A stretch of 64,000 bases of DNA from Peribacillus glennii (GCF_003429105.1 NZ_QVTD01000010.1:62001-126000); one strand, 5' to 3'; shown: positions 26,066-35,462, counted from the first letter of the stretch. Program-made: numbers and translations. Notes: a model not told the origin generated them from the sequence alone.

Positions 26066-27540
26066 ACTTGATACCTGCGCTTATATTTTTCAAGACTTTT
26101 GGTTACACATTCGTAAATCCCTTTGCTTATAAGATTCCCAAGCGGCGTGATGGGCCCTGCATACTGAATGCTTTTGCCCCTTTGGGAAGCAGCGATCAAT
26201 AAACTATCAGTCGATGTACCTGTCGCCAATGTGGCGGTAACCGGATCCTTGACTCCCAAGTCGAACAAGGCCTTTACTTTCGCTTCGGTTGCAGTTATCA
26301 TGCTTTGGACGAAAGCCGTTTCGGACAACAGGCCTCCTGCAAATACCCAAGCATTAATCGTGCCTGGAGTTGGTTTATAGCTGGTTCTTCTGCTGCTCGT
26401 CGCATCGACGGCATTTCCGGTGCCTGCGGTCACTACAATGAAGGCCTCAATACCATCTTCTTCATAAAACCGGTAGGCGGCATCCTGCAAGTTCACAGCT
26501 GTCATCATCCCTACCGTCTCTTCAGGAGTAAACCCATTGGCCTTAAGATATTCCTTCATTTCAGAGGCATGGTCGGTACAGTCATAGCTGTGGTCCACAT
26601 GCCTGTTAATGAACGTATGGTGCCAGCCAAATCCTGATCCCGTCACCCCTGAGGATAACGTTTTTAAGAGGATCGGCGTTTGCAGCTTGATGAATTGGCC
26701 GGTAACTTTTAGATTTTGTTCATTAATCTGTATGTTTTTTTCACTTCGCGGCAGCTCTTCCGGCAACAGCACCATTTGCGGTTTCGGAACGGTAGGATGG
26801 GCCAGCTTTTCAATGCTGGTATGAAACACCGATTCAATCCTTTCTTGCTTCAGGACTTCAATCGGGGTCCCGATCCGATTAATTCGGCCATTCTCAAGCA
26901 GCAATAAGCGATCGCAAAAAAGCCCGGCCAGATTTAAGTCATGAAAAATAGAAACAACAGTTAATTGCCGTTCCCGAGACCACTGCTTCAATTGGTCAAG
27001 CAGTTCCTTTTGGAAGGACAGGTCGAGGTGGTTGGTCGGTTCATCAAGCAGCAAAATTTGCGGCTCCTGTGCGAGAGCTTGTGCCAGGAATACACGCTGC
27101 CTTTCACCGCCGGAAAGCTCATGTAAATGATGGTCTTCAAAAGAAGAAATACCGGTTTGCTCCATGGCCGTTTTTACCATTTCTTCATCCCTGGGGCTAA
27201 AGCTTTGCAGCCAGCCTCTTTGGTGGGCATAGCGGCCAAGGGAAACGGTTTCCTTCACCGTGTAGGAAAAAGCCTGGGCAGAATGCTGGGGAAGCACCGC
27301 TATCGACTTTGCCAATTCCTTAGCTGTATATTTGTTAATGTCCTTCCCTTTGATCATAATTTCTCCCTGTTCAAAAGGCATGACACCGCTGATCATCTTC
27401 AACAAGGTGGTTTTCCCGCTCCCATTTGGCCCTAACACGCCGAAAAGCTCACCCTTTTGCACTTCAAAGGAAATCCCATCCAATACATTTTCCTCTTTAT
27501 AGCCGCCGGCAACATTTGTGATTTTCAAAAGTTCGGTCAT
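26062..27540 (-). CDS. btuD-cbiZ: Fused corrinoid ABC ATPase BtuD and adenosylcobinamide amidohydrolase CbiZ
   Basis: A 492-residue two-domain protein. Residues 1-250 are a BtuD/FecE-type ATPase: Walker A GPNGSGKTT at 37-45, signature LSGGERQR at about 142-149, Walker B ILLLDEPTNHLD. Residues from about 280 to 485 match CbiZ, which cleaves the aminopropanol side chain from adenosyl-cobinamide or pseudocobalamin to give adenosylcobyric acid (blocks SSGVTGSGFGWHHTFINRHVDHSYDC, MTAVNLQDAA, VTAGTGNAVDA, ATLATGTSTDSLLIA). A linker of about 35 residues separates them. Similar fusions are known in some Bacillus relatives. It overlaps btuC and cbiB by four bases each. Confidence 0.93.
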   Translation of the reverse strand: MTELLKITNVAGGYKEENVLDGISFEVQKGELFGVLGPNGSGKTTLLKMISGVMPFEQGEIMIKGKDINKYTAKELAKSIAVLPQHSAQAFSYTVKETVSLGRYAHQRGWLQSFSPRDEEMVKTAMEQTGISSFEDHHLHELSGGERQRVFLAQALAQEPQILLLDEPTNHLDLSFQKELLDQLKQWSRERQLTVVSIFHDLNLAGLFCDRLLLLENGRINRIGTPIEVLKQERIESVFHTSIEKLAHPTVPKPQMVLLPEELPRSEKNIQINEQNLKVTGQFIKLQTPILLKTLSSGVTGSGFGWHHTFINRHVDHSYDCTDHASEMKEYLKANGFTPEETVGMMTAVNLQDAAYRFYEEDGIEAFIVVTAGTGNAVDATSSRRTSYKPTPGTINAWVFAGGLLSETAFVQSMITATEAKVKALFDLGVKDPVTATLATGTSTDSLLIAASQRGKSIQYAGPITPLGNLISKGIYECVTKSLEKYKRRYQV

Positions 27541-28595
27541 CTCCGTCCACCTCTTTTTCGAACTAAAATCGCAGCAAACACCGGAGCGCCGATAAGTGCG
27601 GTAATCACTCCGATCGGCAATTCAGTGGGTGATATCACGGTCCTTGCCACAAGGTCCGCCAGGATCAAAAAGCCTGCTCCCGTCAATATGGACAGGGGAA
27701 GAAGGTGTTTATGGTCGGGCCCCCACACCAATCTTGCCAGGTGGGGAATCACTAATCCAACAAAGCCGATGGTGCCTGAAACGGCAACTGCGGCACCTGT
27801 GAGAATCGATGCTGAAGCTATAACCAACAACTTTCTTTTTTGGACGTTCACACCCAAATGCTGGGCCTGTTCTTCGCCAAATGACATCGCATTCAATTCA
27901 CGGGCACTGAATAACAGAAGCAAGGATCCAAGGATAAAAAATGGCAGCATGATTTTGATATATTCCCAGCCTCTCATCGAGACGCTTCCAAGAAGCCATC
28001 CGATAATCTGACGTAATTCATCACCTGTCAATGCAATCATCAAGGAAATGAAAGCACCTAAAAAAGAGCTGAAAATAATCCCGGTTAAAATAATGGTTTC
28101 CACTTTCATGGAACGGTCTACTTTTCTTGCAAAAAGAAGCACTAAAAGTATGGTAGCGAATGCAGATGTTATGCTAAATAGGGGCAAAGTATACAGCCCA
28201 ATGCCGGGCAAGGATAGTTGAAAGAACAACGTAACCACTGCCCCGACAGACGCTCCTGAAGAAACGCCAAGGGTATACGGATCTGCGAGCGGATTCCGCA
28301 ATAAACCTTGAAAGGCTGCTCCCGCAATCGCTAATGACGCTCCTATGAGGCCAGCCAGGATCACCCTGGGCAAACGGATGTTCATGACAATGTTGGTGTA
28401 CATGGGGTCAATTTCTTCCCCAATCGGGAAATGTAATATTTCCACACAAATCACCCTGAATATAAAGGAAATCGGAACAGAAACTGTTCCGACCGAGATG
28501 CCGATTACCATGGCACAAATAAGGAAAACCGCTGCCAATAAATAGGCAAGCCATTTATTATTTTTTAAATGTGTCAGGGTATATTGCTCTTGCAA
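27537..28595 (-). CDS. btuC: Corrinoid ABC transporter permease BtuC
   Basis: A 352-residue FecCD-family permease with about ten membrane helices. Typical sequence includes RLPRVILAGLIGASLAIAGAAFQGLLRNPLADPYTLGVSSGASVGA and SGTIGFVGLVIPHLARLVWGPDHKHLLP, the ATPase-contact region. The start is a TTG at 28595, nine bases after GGAG, overlapping the btuF end by 38 bases. Riboswitch control and neighbouring genes identify the substrate as corrinoid rather than siderophore. Confidence 0.93.
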   Translation of the reverse strand: MQEQYTLTHLKNNKWLAYLLAAVFLICAMVIGISVGTVSVPISFIFRVICVEILHFPIGEEIDPMYTNIVMNIRLPRVILAGLIGASLAIAGAAFQGLLRNPLADPYTLGVSSGASVGAVVTLFFQLSLPGIGLYTLPLFSITSAFATILLVLLFARKVDRSMKVETIILTGIIFSSFLGAFISLMIALTGDELRQIIGWLLGSVSMRGWEYIKIMLPFFILGSLLLLFSARELNAMSFGEEQAQHLGVNVQKRKLLVIASASILTGAAVAVSGTIGFVGLVIPHLARLVWGPDHKHLLPLSILTGAGFLILADLVARTVISPTELPIGVITALIGAPVFAAILVRKRGGRR

Positions 28596-29526
28596 ATTCT
28601 TCTACTCCTTCGGCAAGCCGTGGACCTGAGCGGCTTACAATATCGGTGTTTACTTCATACACCTGCTTATTCTTCACGGCGGCTACTTGTTCCCAGCCTT
28701 TTCGCCCTAGAATTTGATCAGTGGAATCTGGTCCGTATAACGAAATGATCACGTCAGGATTCGTCTTAATGACCGCTTCCTGGTCGATCTTCACCCAGCC
28801 CTCCTGGTCTCCGGCAGCATTCTTTGCATTGATTATCTTAAGCATTTCATCCATGAATGTATTCTTTCCGGTTGTATAAATCTCAGGAGCAGGTGATACT
28901 TCGATATAGGCAGTTTTTGTGTCAGCCTCTGGAATTTTTGCGGCTTCTGCTTTAATGGCTTCCATTTTTTCCTTCATATCTGATATTACTTTATCAGCAT
29001 CCTCTGACTTTCCGGTCGCCTTGCCGATCATTTGGATGGACTCATATACCTGTTCAAAGTTTTGGGCATTATTGACAACAAGCACCTTTATGCCTGCATC
29101 TGTTAATTGCTGAAGCCCTTCTTTTGTGGCATCTGAGCTCGAGCGATGCGCCAGAACCAGTTCAGGATCCAATGAGATGACTTTTTCCACATTGAATTCA
29201 AGGCCGCCGACTTTTTCTTTTTTCGCGGCAGCTTCCGGATAATTATCGAAATCCGATACACCGACAATTTCTTTATCCAGCCCTAAGCTAAAAGCGATTT
29301 CCGTGTTGCTTGGAATAACGGAAACGATTTTTTCAGGCTTCTTTTCTATTGTGACCTCTTCACCTGCAGCATCTTTGATCGTTACAGGGAAAGCAGCTTT
29401 TTCAGTTTGTTCTGTTTTCGGCTTTTCCTCTTTATTTGTGCCTTGTTCCTGGTTATCGCTGCCACATCCGGCTAAAATGCCTATTGTAAGCAACAATAAA
29501 ACCCATAATAAATTCCACTTTTTCAT
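28558..29526 (-). CDS. btuF: Corrinoid-binding lipoprotein BtuF
   Basis: A 322-residue substrate-binding lipoprotein. The signal peptide ends in the lipobox LAGCG, then an acidic linker leads into two lobes (KPEKIVSVIPSNTEIAFSLGL, VSDFDNYPEAAAKKEKVGG, VFLAH-type HRSSSDA). It captures corrinoids outside the membrane and hands them to BtuC. It is the first gene after the cobalamin riboswitch. The ATG at 29526 is preferred over a TTG one codon upstream. Confidence 0.93.
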   Translation of the reverse strand: MKKWNLLWVLLLLTIGILAGCGSDNQEQGTNKEEKPKTEQTEKAAFPVTIKDAAGEEVTIEKKPEKIVSVIPSNTEIAFSLGLDKEIVGVSDFDNYPEAAAKKEKVGGLEFNVEKVISLDPELVLAHRSSSDATKEGLQQLTDAGIKVLVVNNAQNFEQVYESIQMIGKATGKSEDADKVISDMKEKMEAIKAEAAKIPEADTKTAYIEVSPAPEIYTTGKNTFMDEMLKIINAKNAAGDQEGWVKIDQEAVIKTNPDVIISLYGPDSTDQILGRKGWEQVAAVKNKQVYEVNTDIVSRSGPRLAEGVEEFARAIYPDTFKK

Positions 29527-29610
29527 CAAAAATATCCCCCAGATTCATAATTTGACTCTTGTAAGAGCGTTAACATTAAAATTTCATAACAGAAACCAGT
29601 CTATTAAAAC

Positions 29611-29640
29611 AAAAAATCTCCAATTTTCATTGGAGATTTT
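29611..29640 (-). terminator. Regulatory terminator of the cobalamin riboswitch
   Basis: On the minus strand AATCTCCAAT and ATTGGAGATT form a perfect stem followed by a T-run, between the aptamer and btuF. It is the expected expression platform for B12-induced premature termination. Confidence 0.85.
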
Positions 29641-29703
29641 CGTATGGCAAGTCCATCCTTCATATTACACACTAGCCACACACCTCCCCATCCTCGTAGG
29701 TTT

Positions 29704-29880
29704 TACTGGTGTACGGATACAGGCAGGTCTCCTGGCTTATGGTCATTGTGTTCGGCACCTTCCCGTATAAAACATATACAGTGGTATTTCGCCGATTACT
29801 CCCATTTTACAGTGGCGGGACCGCGTTGGAATTACACCAACTTCCCTTTTAAGTCTTTTAGTAAGACACCCAGTTCCGTT
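29704..29880 (-). ncRNA. Cobalamin (B12) riboswitch
   Basis: On the minus strand the aptamer shows AAGGGAAGTTGGTG, the hallmark GTCCCGCCACTGTAA, GGGAAGGTGCCGAACA and the B12-box-like end AAGCCAGGAGACCTGCC. P1 can form between ACTGGGTGT at the 5' end and ACACCAGT at the 3' end. High adenosylcobalamin is expected to favour the downstream terminator and shut off the salvage operon. The rest of the gap, 29881-30120, shows nothing I can name. Confidence 0.95.
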
Positions 29881-30120
29881 TTCTATGTATGAAATTTTTT
29901 CCGTTATGGATAATTATACACTAATTAAAAATGATGTTAATATATTTTTCGACTTTTTCTTAAATTTGTTGTTGACAACCAGTATGGACTGATTTTCTTA
30001 CCAGCCTTGTATCACCTAATTTATTTCAATTAGGTACTTGGCGTACAGGCTTACATTAATAAATCATGAATGCTGGAATATGGAAAGCCAACAATTACAA
30101 AATAAATTATGAAGGAGATA

Positions 30121-30159
30121 TATAACTTTCACTTTATATAACTGATTGGTAATATAACT
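30121..30159. promoter_or_regulatory. Triple TATAACT direct repeat upstream of arsR
   Basis: TATAACT occurs at 30121, 30137 and 30153, exactly 16 bases apart, 38 bases before the start of the ArsR regulator gene. This could be its operator. No published site is implied. Confidence 0.45.
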
Positions 30160-30196
30160 ATACGGTAATACAATATTCAATAGGATCGTGTTCATC

Positions 30197-30520
30197 ATGC
30201 AAAATGAAAAAAAGCACTCTAATCTATTCGAGGTTATAGCTGAAGCAAATCGGAGACACATAATAGAAATGCTCCGGGTTCGGCCCAGATCTGTCGGGGA
30301 ACTGGTGAAACGGTCCAGTTTAAGTCAACCGGGAGTATCAAAACACCTTCGGATCTTGCGTGACGCTGGCTTGGTCACAACCAGCAGGGAATCCCAGAAG
30401 CATATTTACCATTTGCGGGCCGAACCGCTAAGAGAAATTGATAATTGGCTGGAGCCCTACCGCCAGTATTGGTCAGACAGGCTTGATGCGCTTGAACAAT
30501 TTTTAGATGAGGAGGAGTAA
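30197..30520 (+). CDS. ArsR-family transcription regulator
   Basis: A 107-residue winged-helix repressor (FEVIAEANRRHIIEMLRVRPRSVGELVKRSSLSQPGVSKHLRILRDAGLVTTSRES). It has no cysteine metal site of the ELCVCDL type, so it is more like the SdpR/non-metal branch. The ATG at 30197 is used; the GTG at 30188 is too close to the AGGA site. It overlaps the ribosome region of the SRPBCC gene three bases downstream, a common two-gene arrangement in which the regulator controls the partner. Confidence 0.88.
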   Translation: MQNEKKHSNLFEVIAEANRRHIIEMLRVRPRSVGELVKRSSLSQPGVSKHLRILRDAGLVTTSRESQKHIYHLRAEPLREIDNWLEPYRQYWSDRLDALEQFLDEEE

Positions 30521-30523
30521 TAA

Positions 30524-31012
30524 ATGTTAGCAGTAATAGAAAAAGCCGATAACGGGGGCTATTTCGCCCGGTTTGAACGTCCATTAAAACATTCCGTCGA
30601 AAAAGTGTGGGCTGCTTTGACCGAGAATGATAAGCTTGAAAAATGGATGCCTAACCTACAAGTAGATGATCTCCGAAAAGGAGGAACCATAAAATTTGAT
30701 ATGAAGGACGGTTCGGGGACATTTATTGATATGAAGATTTTAGATTTCGAAGAATATTCCGTGCTGGAATATGAATGGGGCAATGACCGTGTCCGCTTTG
30801 AGTTATACCCTCAACCTGACGGCTGCCTGTTGGTATTGAAAGAGTACATTAACACTTTAACGGATCACACATCAAAAGATTTAGCAGGATGGCATGTTTG
30901 CCTCGATGCATTTTCCGCTCTCCTGGAAGGCCGCTTTATGGACTTTCCAAAAGCTGAATGGGAAAAGTGGCATGATAAGTATGCCGCATCTGTCAAACAG
31001 ATGCCACAGTAA
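30524..31012 (+). CDS. SRPBCC/AHSA1-domain protein
   Basis: A 162-residue START-like (Bet v1 fold) protein: FERPLKHSVEKVWAALTENDKLEKWMPNLQVDDLRKGGTIKFDM, then LKEYINTLTDHTSKDLAGWHVCLDAFSALLEG. Such proteins bind hydrophobic ligands or act as stress-response partners; the ligand is unknown. GAGGAGGAG at the end of arsR serves as its ribosome site. A terminator follows. Confidence 0.85.
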   Translation: MLAVIEKADNGGYFARFERPLKHSVEKVWAALTENDKLEKWMPNLQVDDLRKGGTIKFDMKDGSGTFIDMKILDFEEYSVLEYEWGNDRVRFELYPQPDGCLLVLKEYINTLTDHTSKDLAGWHVCLDAFSALLEGRFMDFPKAEWEKWHDKYAASVKQMPQ

Positions 31013-31054
31013 CCAATAGTAAAAAATTTAAAAAAGAACTTTAGGAAAAAACGG

Positions 31055-31094
31055 AAAGCCCACGGAGAAACAATCTTTCTCACCGTGGACTTTT
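31055..31094. terminator. Bidirectional terminator between SRPBCC gene and topB
   Basis: AAAGCCCACGGAGAAA pairs with TTTCTCACCGTGGACTTT, with one bulge, ending in TTTT. The genes on both sides converge on it. Confidence 0.75.
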
Positions 31095-31124
31095 CATTTA
31101 TAAAACTCTTTGTTTTAGAGATCC

Positions 31125-33320
31125 TTATTTATCCAGTTTCAACTTGGCAAGGGCATCTGCCAACGCTGTATTGATTGGTTCTTCTTTATTTTGCTGCTTT
31201 AAATAGGAATTGACATCCCTTTTTGAAGCTTTTTGGTTTTTATCCTTGCTCCTTCTCTGGTTAAAAGAAGACAGTTTTTCACGGTGGCCGCATGTAGAAC
31301 AAACGAAAATTTGCCCTTCTCCTTCACCGCGCAATTCGAGCTTTTTATGGCATTGTGGGCATCTCGCATTCGTTACTTTGGAAATTCCTTTCCGGTAGCC
31401 GCATTCTCTGTCCTGGCAGACTAGCATTTTGCCTTTTTTGCCGTTCACTTCGAGCATGAGTTTGCCGCACTCCGGACATTTTTTTCCAGTCACGTTGTCA
31501 TGCTTGAATTTCTTGCCGCTGTTTTTGATATCGGAAACAATTTGCTTTGTATAATCCTTCATTTCCTGGATAAATACTTGTTTCTTGAGCTTCCCTTTTG
31601 AAATGGCCGTCAGCTTTTGTTCCCACTGTCCCGTTAGTGCAGGGGAACGTAATTCCTCTGGGGCCAGGTCCAGAAGCTGCTTACCTTTTGACGTCACAAA
31701 TAGGCCATTCCCTTTTTTCTCGATAAGGAAGGTATTAAATAATTTTTCAATGATATCAGCCCGGGTTGCCACCGTACCGATCCCGCCTGTTTCCCCAAGG
31801 GTCTTGATCAAATCTTTACTTTCCCCGCTCATAAACCGGGCCGGGTTTTCCATGGCAGAAAGAAGTGTCCCTTCGTTGAATGGTTCAGGCGGTTTTGTTT
31901 CCCCATTTGTAACTGTGACGGAAGAGATGTTCAAGTCATCGCCCTTTTGGAGTGCCGGGAGTACCTGCTCGGACAGGCCATCTCCTGCTTCCTCCTCATC
32001 ATGCTGGTGGTCATAGACTTCTTTCCACCCAGCCTTAAGGATCACCTTTCCTTTGGCCACAAATATCTCGCTGCCCATTTTCACCTTAATGGTTGTCTGT
32101 TCATACTCAAACGGAGGCATGAGTACAGCAAGAAATCTCTTAACAACCAGATCATATATTTTACTTTCCTTGTCGCTCAGCTTGCCCGGGAGCGGCGTTT
32201 GTTCTGTCGGGATGATGGCATGGTGGTCGGATACCTTGCTGTCATCGACAAACGACTTGTTCACTTTGATTGGATTCCGCAATATTTTCGAAGCAAACAA
32301 GGAATAGGGCTTAATGCTTACAGCCTGGAGCCTTTCTTTCAAAGTATCCACGATATCGGATGATAAATAACGGGAGTCTGTGCGCGGATACGTCAATACT
32401 TTATGGCTTTCATATAAGCGCTGCATGATCGATAACGTTTCTTTCGCGGAGTACCCAAAGCGTTTATTGGCTTCTCTTTGCAATTCCGTTAAATCATAAA
32501 GCTGAGGTGCAAAGCTTTTTTTATGCTTTTTGTCTATCTCGATCACTTCGGCTTTTTGTCCGGACGCAGCAGAAACGATTTTATCCGCTTTTTCTTTATC
32601 AAAAGTCCGGATATCCTTCGATTTGCTGTCCTGCCAGACTAGACGGAGTTTGCCGCTTGCAAGTGCCGTTACTCCATAATAAGGTTTCGGCTGAAAACTT
32701 TTGATTTCTTCTTCGCGTTTGGCAATCATCGCCAGTGTCGGCGTCTGGACTCGGCCGCATGATAATTGGGCATTATATTTTGTTGTCAGCGCTCTGGTCG
32801 CATTCATGCCCACGATCCAGTCAGCCTCAGCCCTGGCGACTGCGGAAGCATATAGATTTTCATATTCCTTTCCATCTCGAAGCTTATGAAAGCCGTCTTT
32901 AATCGCCTTATCGGTAACCGATGAAATCCAAAGCCGTTTGATCGGTTTCTTAACATTTGCCTTCTCAATGATCCAACGTGCGACAAGCTCCCCTTCACGG
33001 CCGGCATCAGTCGCAATGACGATATCCTTGACATCATTGCGGTTAAGCTGGGATTTAACAGCCTGGTATTGCTTGCCGGACTGTTTAATTACCACCAGCT
33101 TGAGTGATGGTGGAAGCATTGGCAGGTCTTCCAGTTTCCATGACTTGTATTTATCGTCATATGCTTCCGGGTCTGCATGGGTAACAAGGTGGCCCAGCGC
33201 CCAGGTAACGATATATTTATCGCCTTCAAAAAAGCCATTCCCTTTTTTGTGGCAGTTCAAAACCTTTGCTATATCCCTTCCGACCGAGGGCTTCTCGGCC
33301 AGTACAACTGTTTTGCTCAT
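31125..33320 (-). CDS. topB: DNA topoisomerase III
   Basis: Type IA topoisomerase of 731 residues that relaxes or decatenates DNA through a 5'-phosphotyrosine. The Toprim domain is at the N-terminus (VLAEKPSVGRDIAKVLN; IATDAGREGEL at about 102-112). The catalytic Tyr311 lies in TYPRTDSRYL. Two C-terminal zinc-ribbon-like modules are present (CPECGKLM...CQDRECGY; CPQCHKKL...CSTCGH), then a basic tail. Length matches Bacillus TopB. Confidence 0.96.
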   Translation of the reverse strand: MSKTVVLAEKPSVGRDIAKVLNCHKKGNGFFEGDKYIVTWALGHLVTHADPEAYDDKYKSWKLEDLPMLPPSLKLVVIKQSGKQYQAVKSQLNRNDVKDIVIATDAGREGELVARWIIEKANVKKPIKRLWISSVTDKAIKDGFHKLRDGKEYENLYASAVARAEADWIVGMNATRALTTKYNAQLSCGRVQTPTLAMIAKREEEIKSFQPKPYYGVTALASGKLRLVWQDSKSKDIRTFDKEKADKIVSAASGQKAEVIEIDKKHKKSFAPQLYDLTELQREANKRFGYSAKETLSIMQRLYESHKVLTYPRTDSRYLSSDIVDTLKERLQAVSIKPYSLFASKILRNPIKVNKSFVDDSKVSDHHAIIPTEQTPLPGKLSDKESKIYDLVVKRFLAVLMPPFEYEQTTIKVKMGSEIFVAKGKVILKAGWKEVYDHQHDEEEAGDGLSEQVLPALQKGDDLNISSVTVTNGETKPPEPFNEGTLLSAMENPARFMSGESKDLIKTLGETGGIGTVATRADIIEKLFNTFLIEKKGNGLFVTSKGKQLLDLAPEELRSPALTGQWEQKLTAISKGKLKKQVFIQEMKDYTKQIVSDIKNSGKKFKHDNVTGKKCPECGKLMLEVNGKKGKMLVCQDRECGYRKGISKVTNARCPQCHKKLELRGEGEGQIFVCSTCGHREKLSSFNQRRSKDKNQKASKRDVNSYLKQQNKEEPINTALADALAKLKLDK

Positions 33321-33429
33321 CGTAACATCCTTTCAATTTTCGGTGTTTCTAAAGTAAAAGAAAATTGCTTTTTCCATTATCTCATAAAATCACATGGAAG
33401 GCATATTCAGGGTTTTGTTTAAATGAAAG

Positions 33430-33535
33430 GGCCTTTCGTTTAAATATTAATTTTTTCGATTGATTCAAAGGGTTTTTTCGCTTAATAACTGATATTTTGG
33501 CTTAATAGTGTTAAGTTTTCGCTTAATCCAAGAAA
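33430..33535. repeat. Degenerate array with a period of about 21 bp (TTTCGCTTAAT motif)
   Basis: TTTCG or TTTGG followed by CTTAAT-like sequence recurs near 33434, 33455, 33477, 33498 and 33518. The gap between topB and yfmM (33321-33705) holds no gene. Confidence 0.5.
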
Positions 33536-33705
33536 ACCCTGACACTCATTTCAAAAAATTTCCCAAGAAATGTGTCGAAATTTTTGCTGATTATTCCAAG
33601 CCGATTTCCACTCAGTTTCTCCTCGGAAGGATAGCAATCTATCAAAGATTTTAGTATGATGGAACAAGATGTTTTTTAAATATAAGTGGAGGTTCAGAGA
33701 ATAAA

Positions 33706-35262
33706 ATGAGCTTACTTTCAATAGATAAATTAAGCCACACCTTTGGTGACCGCACCCTTTTTAGAGATGTTTCGTTCCGCCTGATGGCCGGCGAGCATGT
33801 TGGATTGGTCGGTGCGAATGGTGTCGGGAAATCTACATTAATGAATATTATCACAGGACAGTTGATATACGATACAGGGCGTGTGGAGTGGACGCCAGGT
33901 GTGACATATGGCTATCTTGACCAGCATACGGTCCTTACCAAAGGCAAAACCATCCGCGATGTTCTGCGGGATGCGTTCCTCCCTTTATTCGAACAGGAAA
34001 AAGCGCTGAATGAAGTGACGGAAAAAATGGCAACCGCCACTCCAGAGGAATTAGAAGAATTGCTTGACCAAATGGGAAAAATACAGGATGAATTGGAAGC
34101 AGGAGGCTTCTATAACCTCGATATCAAAGTGGAAGAGGCAGCCCGCGGGCTTGGCCTTGACGCTATCGGCCTAGATCGGGATGTTTCCGCCCTCTCCGGC
34201 GGCCAGCGCACGAAGGTTTTGCTTGCAAAATTATTGTTGGAGCAGCCAGAAGTCCTTCTTTTGGACGAGCCGACCAACTATCTTGATGTGGAGCATATCC
34301 GCTGGTTAAGCAGTTACCTGAAGGAATATCCACACGCCTTCCTTCTCATTTCGCATGATACAGAATTCATGAATGGTGTAGTGGACGTAATTTTCCACCT
34401 GGAATTCTCCAAGCTGACCCGTTATACGGCAACTTATGAAAAATTCCTGGAACTAGCGGAAATCAATAAGAACCAGCATATAAATGCTTATGAAAAACAG
34501 CAGGAATTCATTAAGAAGCAGGAAGATTTCATCTCTAAGAATAAAGCCCGTTACTCTACTACCGGACGTGCGAAAAGCCGTCAAAAGCAACTTGACCGCA
34601 TGGAACGGATAGACCGGCCGGAAACAGCGATGAAGCCGACATTTGACTTTAAGGAATCACGTGGAAGCAGCCGCTATGTATTTGAAGGCAAGGATTTGGA
34701 AATCGGTTATGACCGCCCGCTTCTTCCTAAACTCACAATGAACATTGAACGCGGCGAGAAAATTGCCATCGTCGGATGCAATGGCGTCGGAAAATCCACC
34801 TTGCTTAAAACGATTCTTGGCAAAATCAAGCCTTTAAACGGTTCTGTCGTTCTGGGTGACTTTCTATACCCTTCTTATTTCGAACAGGAAGTGAAAGCCG
34901 CCGGCATAACACCAATCGATGATGTATGGAATGCCTTCCCGCATCTCGACCAACCGCAAGTCCGCGGGATTCTTGCCCGAGTCGGTTTGAAAAACGAGCA
35001 TATTTCCCGCCCGCTTAATCAATTAAGCGGTGGCGAGCAAGCAAAAGTCCGCCTCTGCAAGCTAATGCTTAATGAAAGCAACTGGCTCCTGTTCGATGAG
35101 CCAACAAACCATCTGGACGTCGTCGCGAAAGAAGAGTTGAAGCGTGCGATGAAAGCATATAAAGGCACCATTGTCCTGGTCTGCCATGAGCCCGATTTTT
35201 ATGAGGATTGGGTCACAAAAGTATGGGATGTAGAGGAATGGAGCAACCAGGTCCAATCCTAA
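33706..35262 (+). CDS. yfmM: ABC-F family ATPase (YfmM-like)
   Basis: A 518-residue soluble protein with two ATP-binding cassettes and no membrane domain, the ABC-F layout of ribosome-associated factors. Walker A motifs GANGVGKST and GCNGVGKST, signatures LSGGQRTK and LSGGEQAK, and Walker B LLLDEPTNYLD and LFDEPTNHLD are all intact. A charged linker (about 240-310) separates the cassettes. Length equals B. subtilis YfmM. ABC-F proteins act on the ribosomal E site; some give antibiotic resistance, but nothing here shows that. A terminator at 35267-35302 follows. Confidence 0.9.
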   Translation: MSLLSIDKLSHTFGDRTLFRDVSFRLMAGEHVGLVGANGVGKSTLMNIITGQLIYDTGRVEWTPGVTYGYLDQHTVLTKGKTIRDVLRDAFLPLFEQEKALNEVTEKMATATPEELEELLDQMGKIQDELEAGGFYNLDIKVEEAARGLGLDAIGLDRDVSALSGGQRTKVLLAKLLLEQPEVLLLDEPTNYLDVEHIRWLSSYLKEYPHAFLLISHDTEFMNGVVDVIFHLEFSKLTRYTATYEKFLELAEINKNQHINAYEKQQEFIKKQEDFISKNKARYSTTGRAKSRQKQLDRMERIDRPETAMKPTFDFKESRGSSRYVFEGKDLEIGYDRPLLPKLTMNIERGEKIAIVGCNGVGKSTLLKTILGKIKPLNGSVVLGDFLYPSYFEQEVKAAGITPIDDVWNAFPHLDQPQVRGILARVGLKNEHISRPLNQLSGGEQAKVRLCKLMLNESNWLLFDEPTNHLDVVAKEELKRAMKAYKGTIVLVCHEPDFYEDWVTKVWDVEEWSNQVQS

Positions 35263-35266
35263 ATCA

Positions 35267-35302
35267 AAAGGCCATCCTTCGATGTATCGGGGATGGCCTT
35301 TT
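35267..35302 (+). terminator. Intrinsic terminator after yfmM
   Basis: AAGGCCATCC and GGATGGCCTT form a perfect stem followed by TT and then mixed sequence. Confidence 0.8.
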
Positions 35303-35334
35303 CAACATAATTGCCTGGTATTGCCATAGTTTTT

Positions 35335-35462
35335 TCAGTGAAATTTGATATGCCTTCAACTTTTCCATGGCCATTTCAGAGAATTTCATAGTTATATCAA
35401 CAGATTGATTATTTTTTCAACAATTCGATGGCCTATCAAGAAAACTCCCTCTTTATTTCAAT
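35335..35462. repeat. Degenerate array with a period of about 20 bp (TTCAAC motif)
   Basis: TTCAAC-like words (TTCAGT, TTCAAC, TTCAGA, ATCAAC, TTCAAC, ATCAAG, TTCAAT) begin near 35335, 35355, 35375, 35396, 35416, 35435 and 35456. The steps are 19-21 bases. The region lies between convergent genes and has no reading frame that explains it. Confidence 0.6.
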
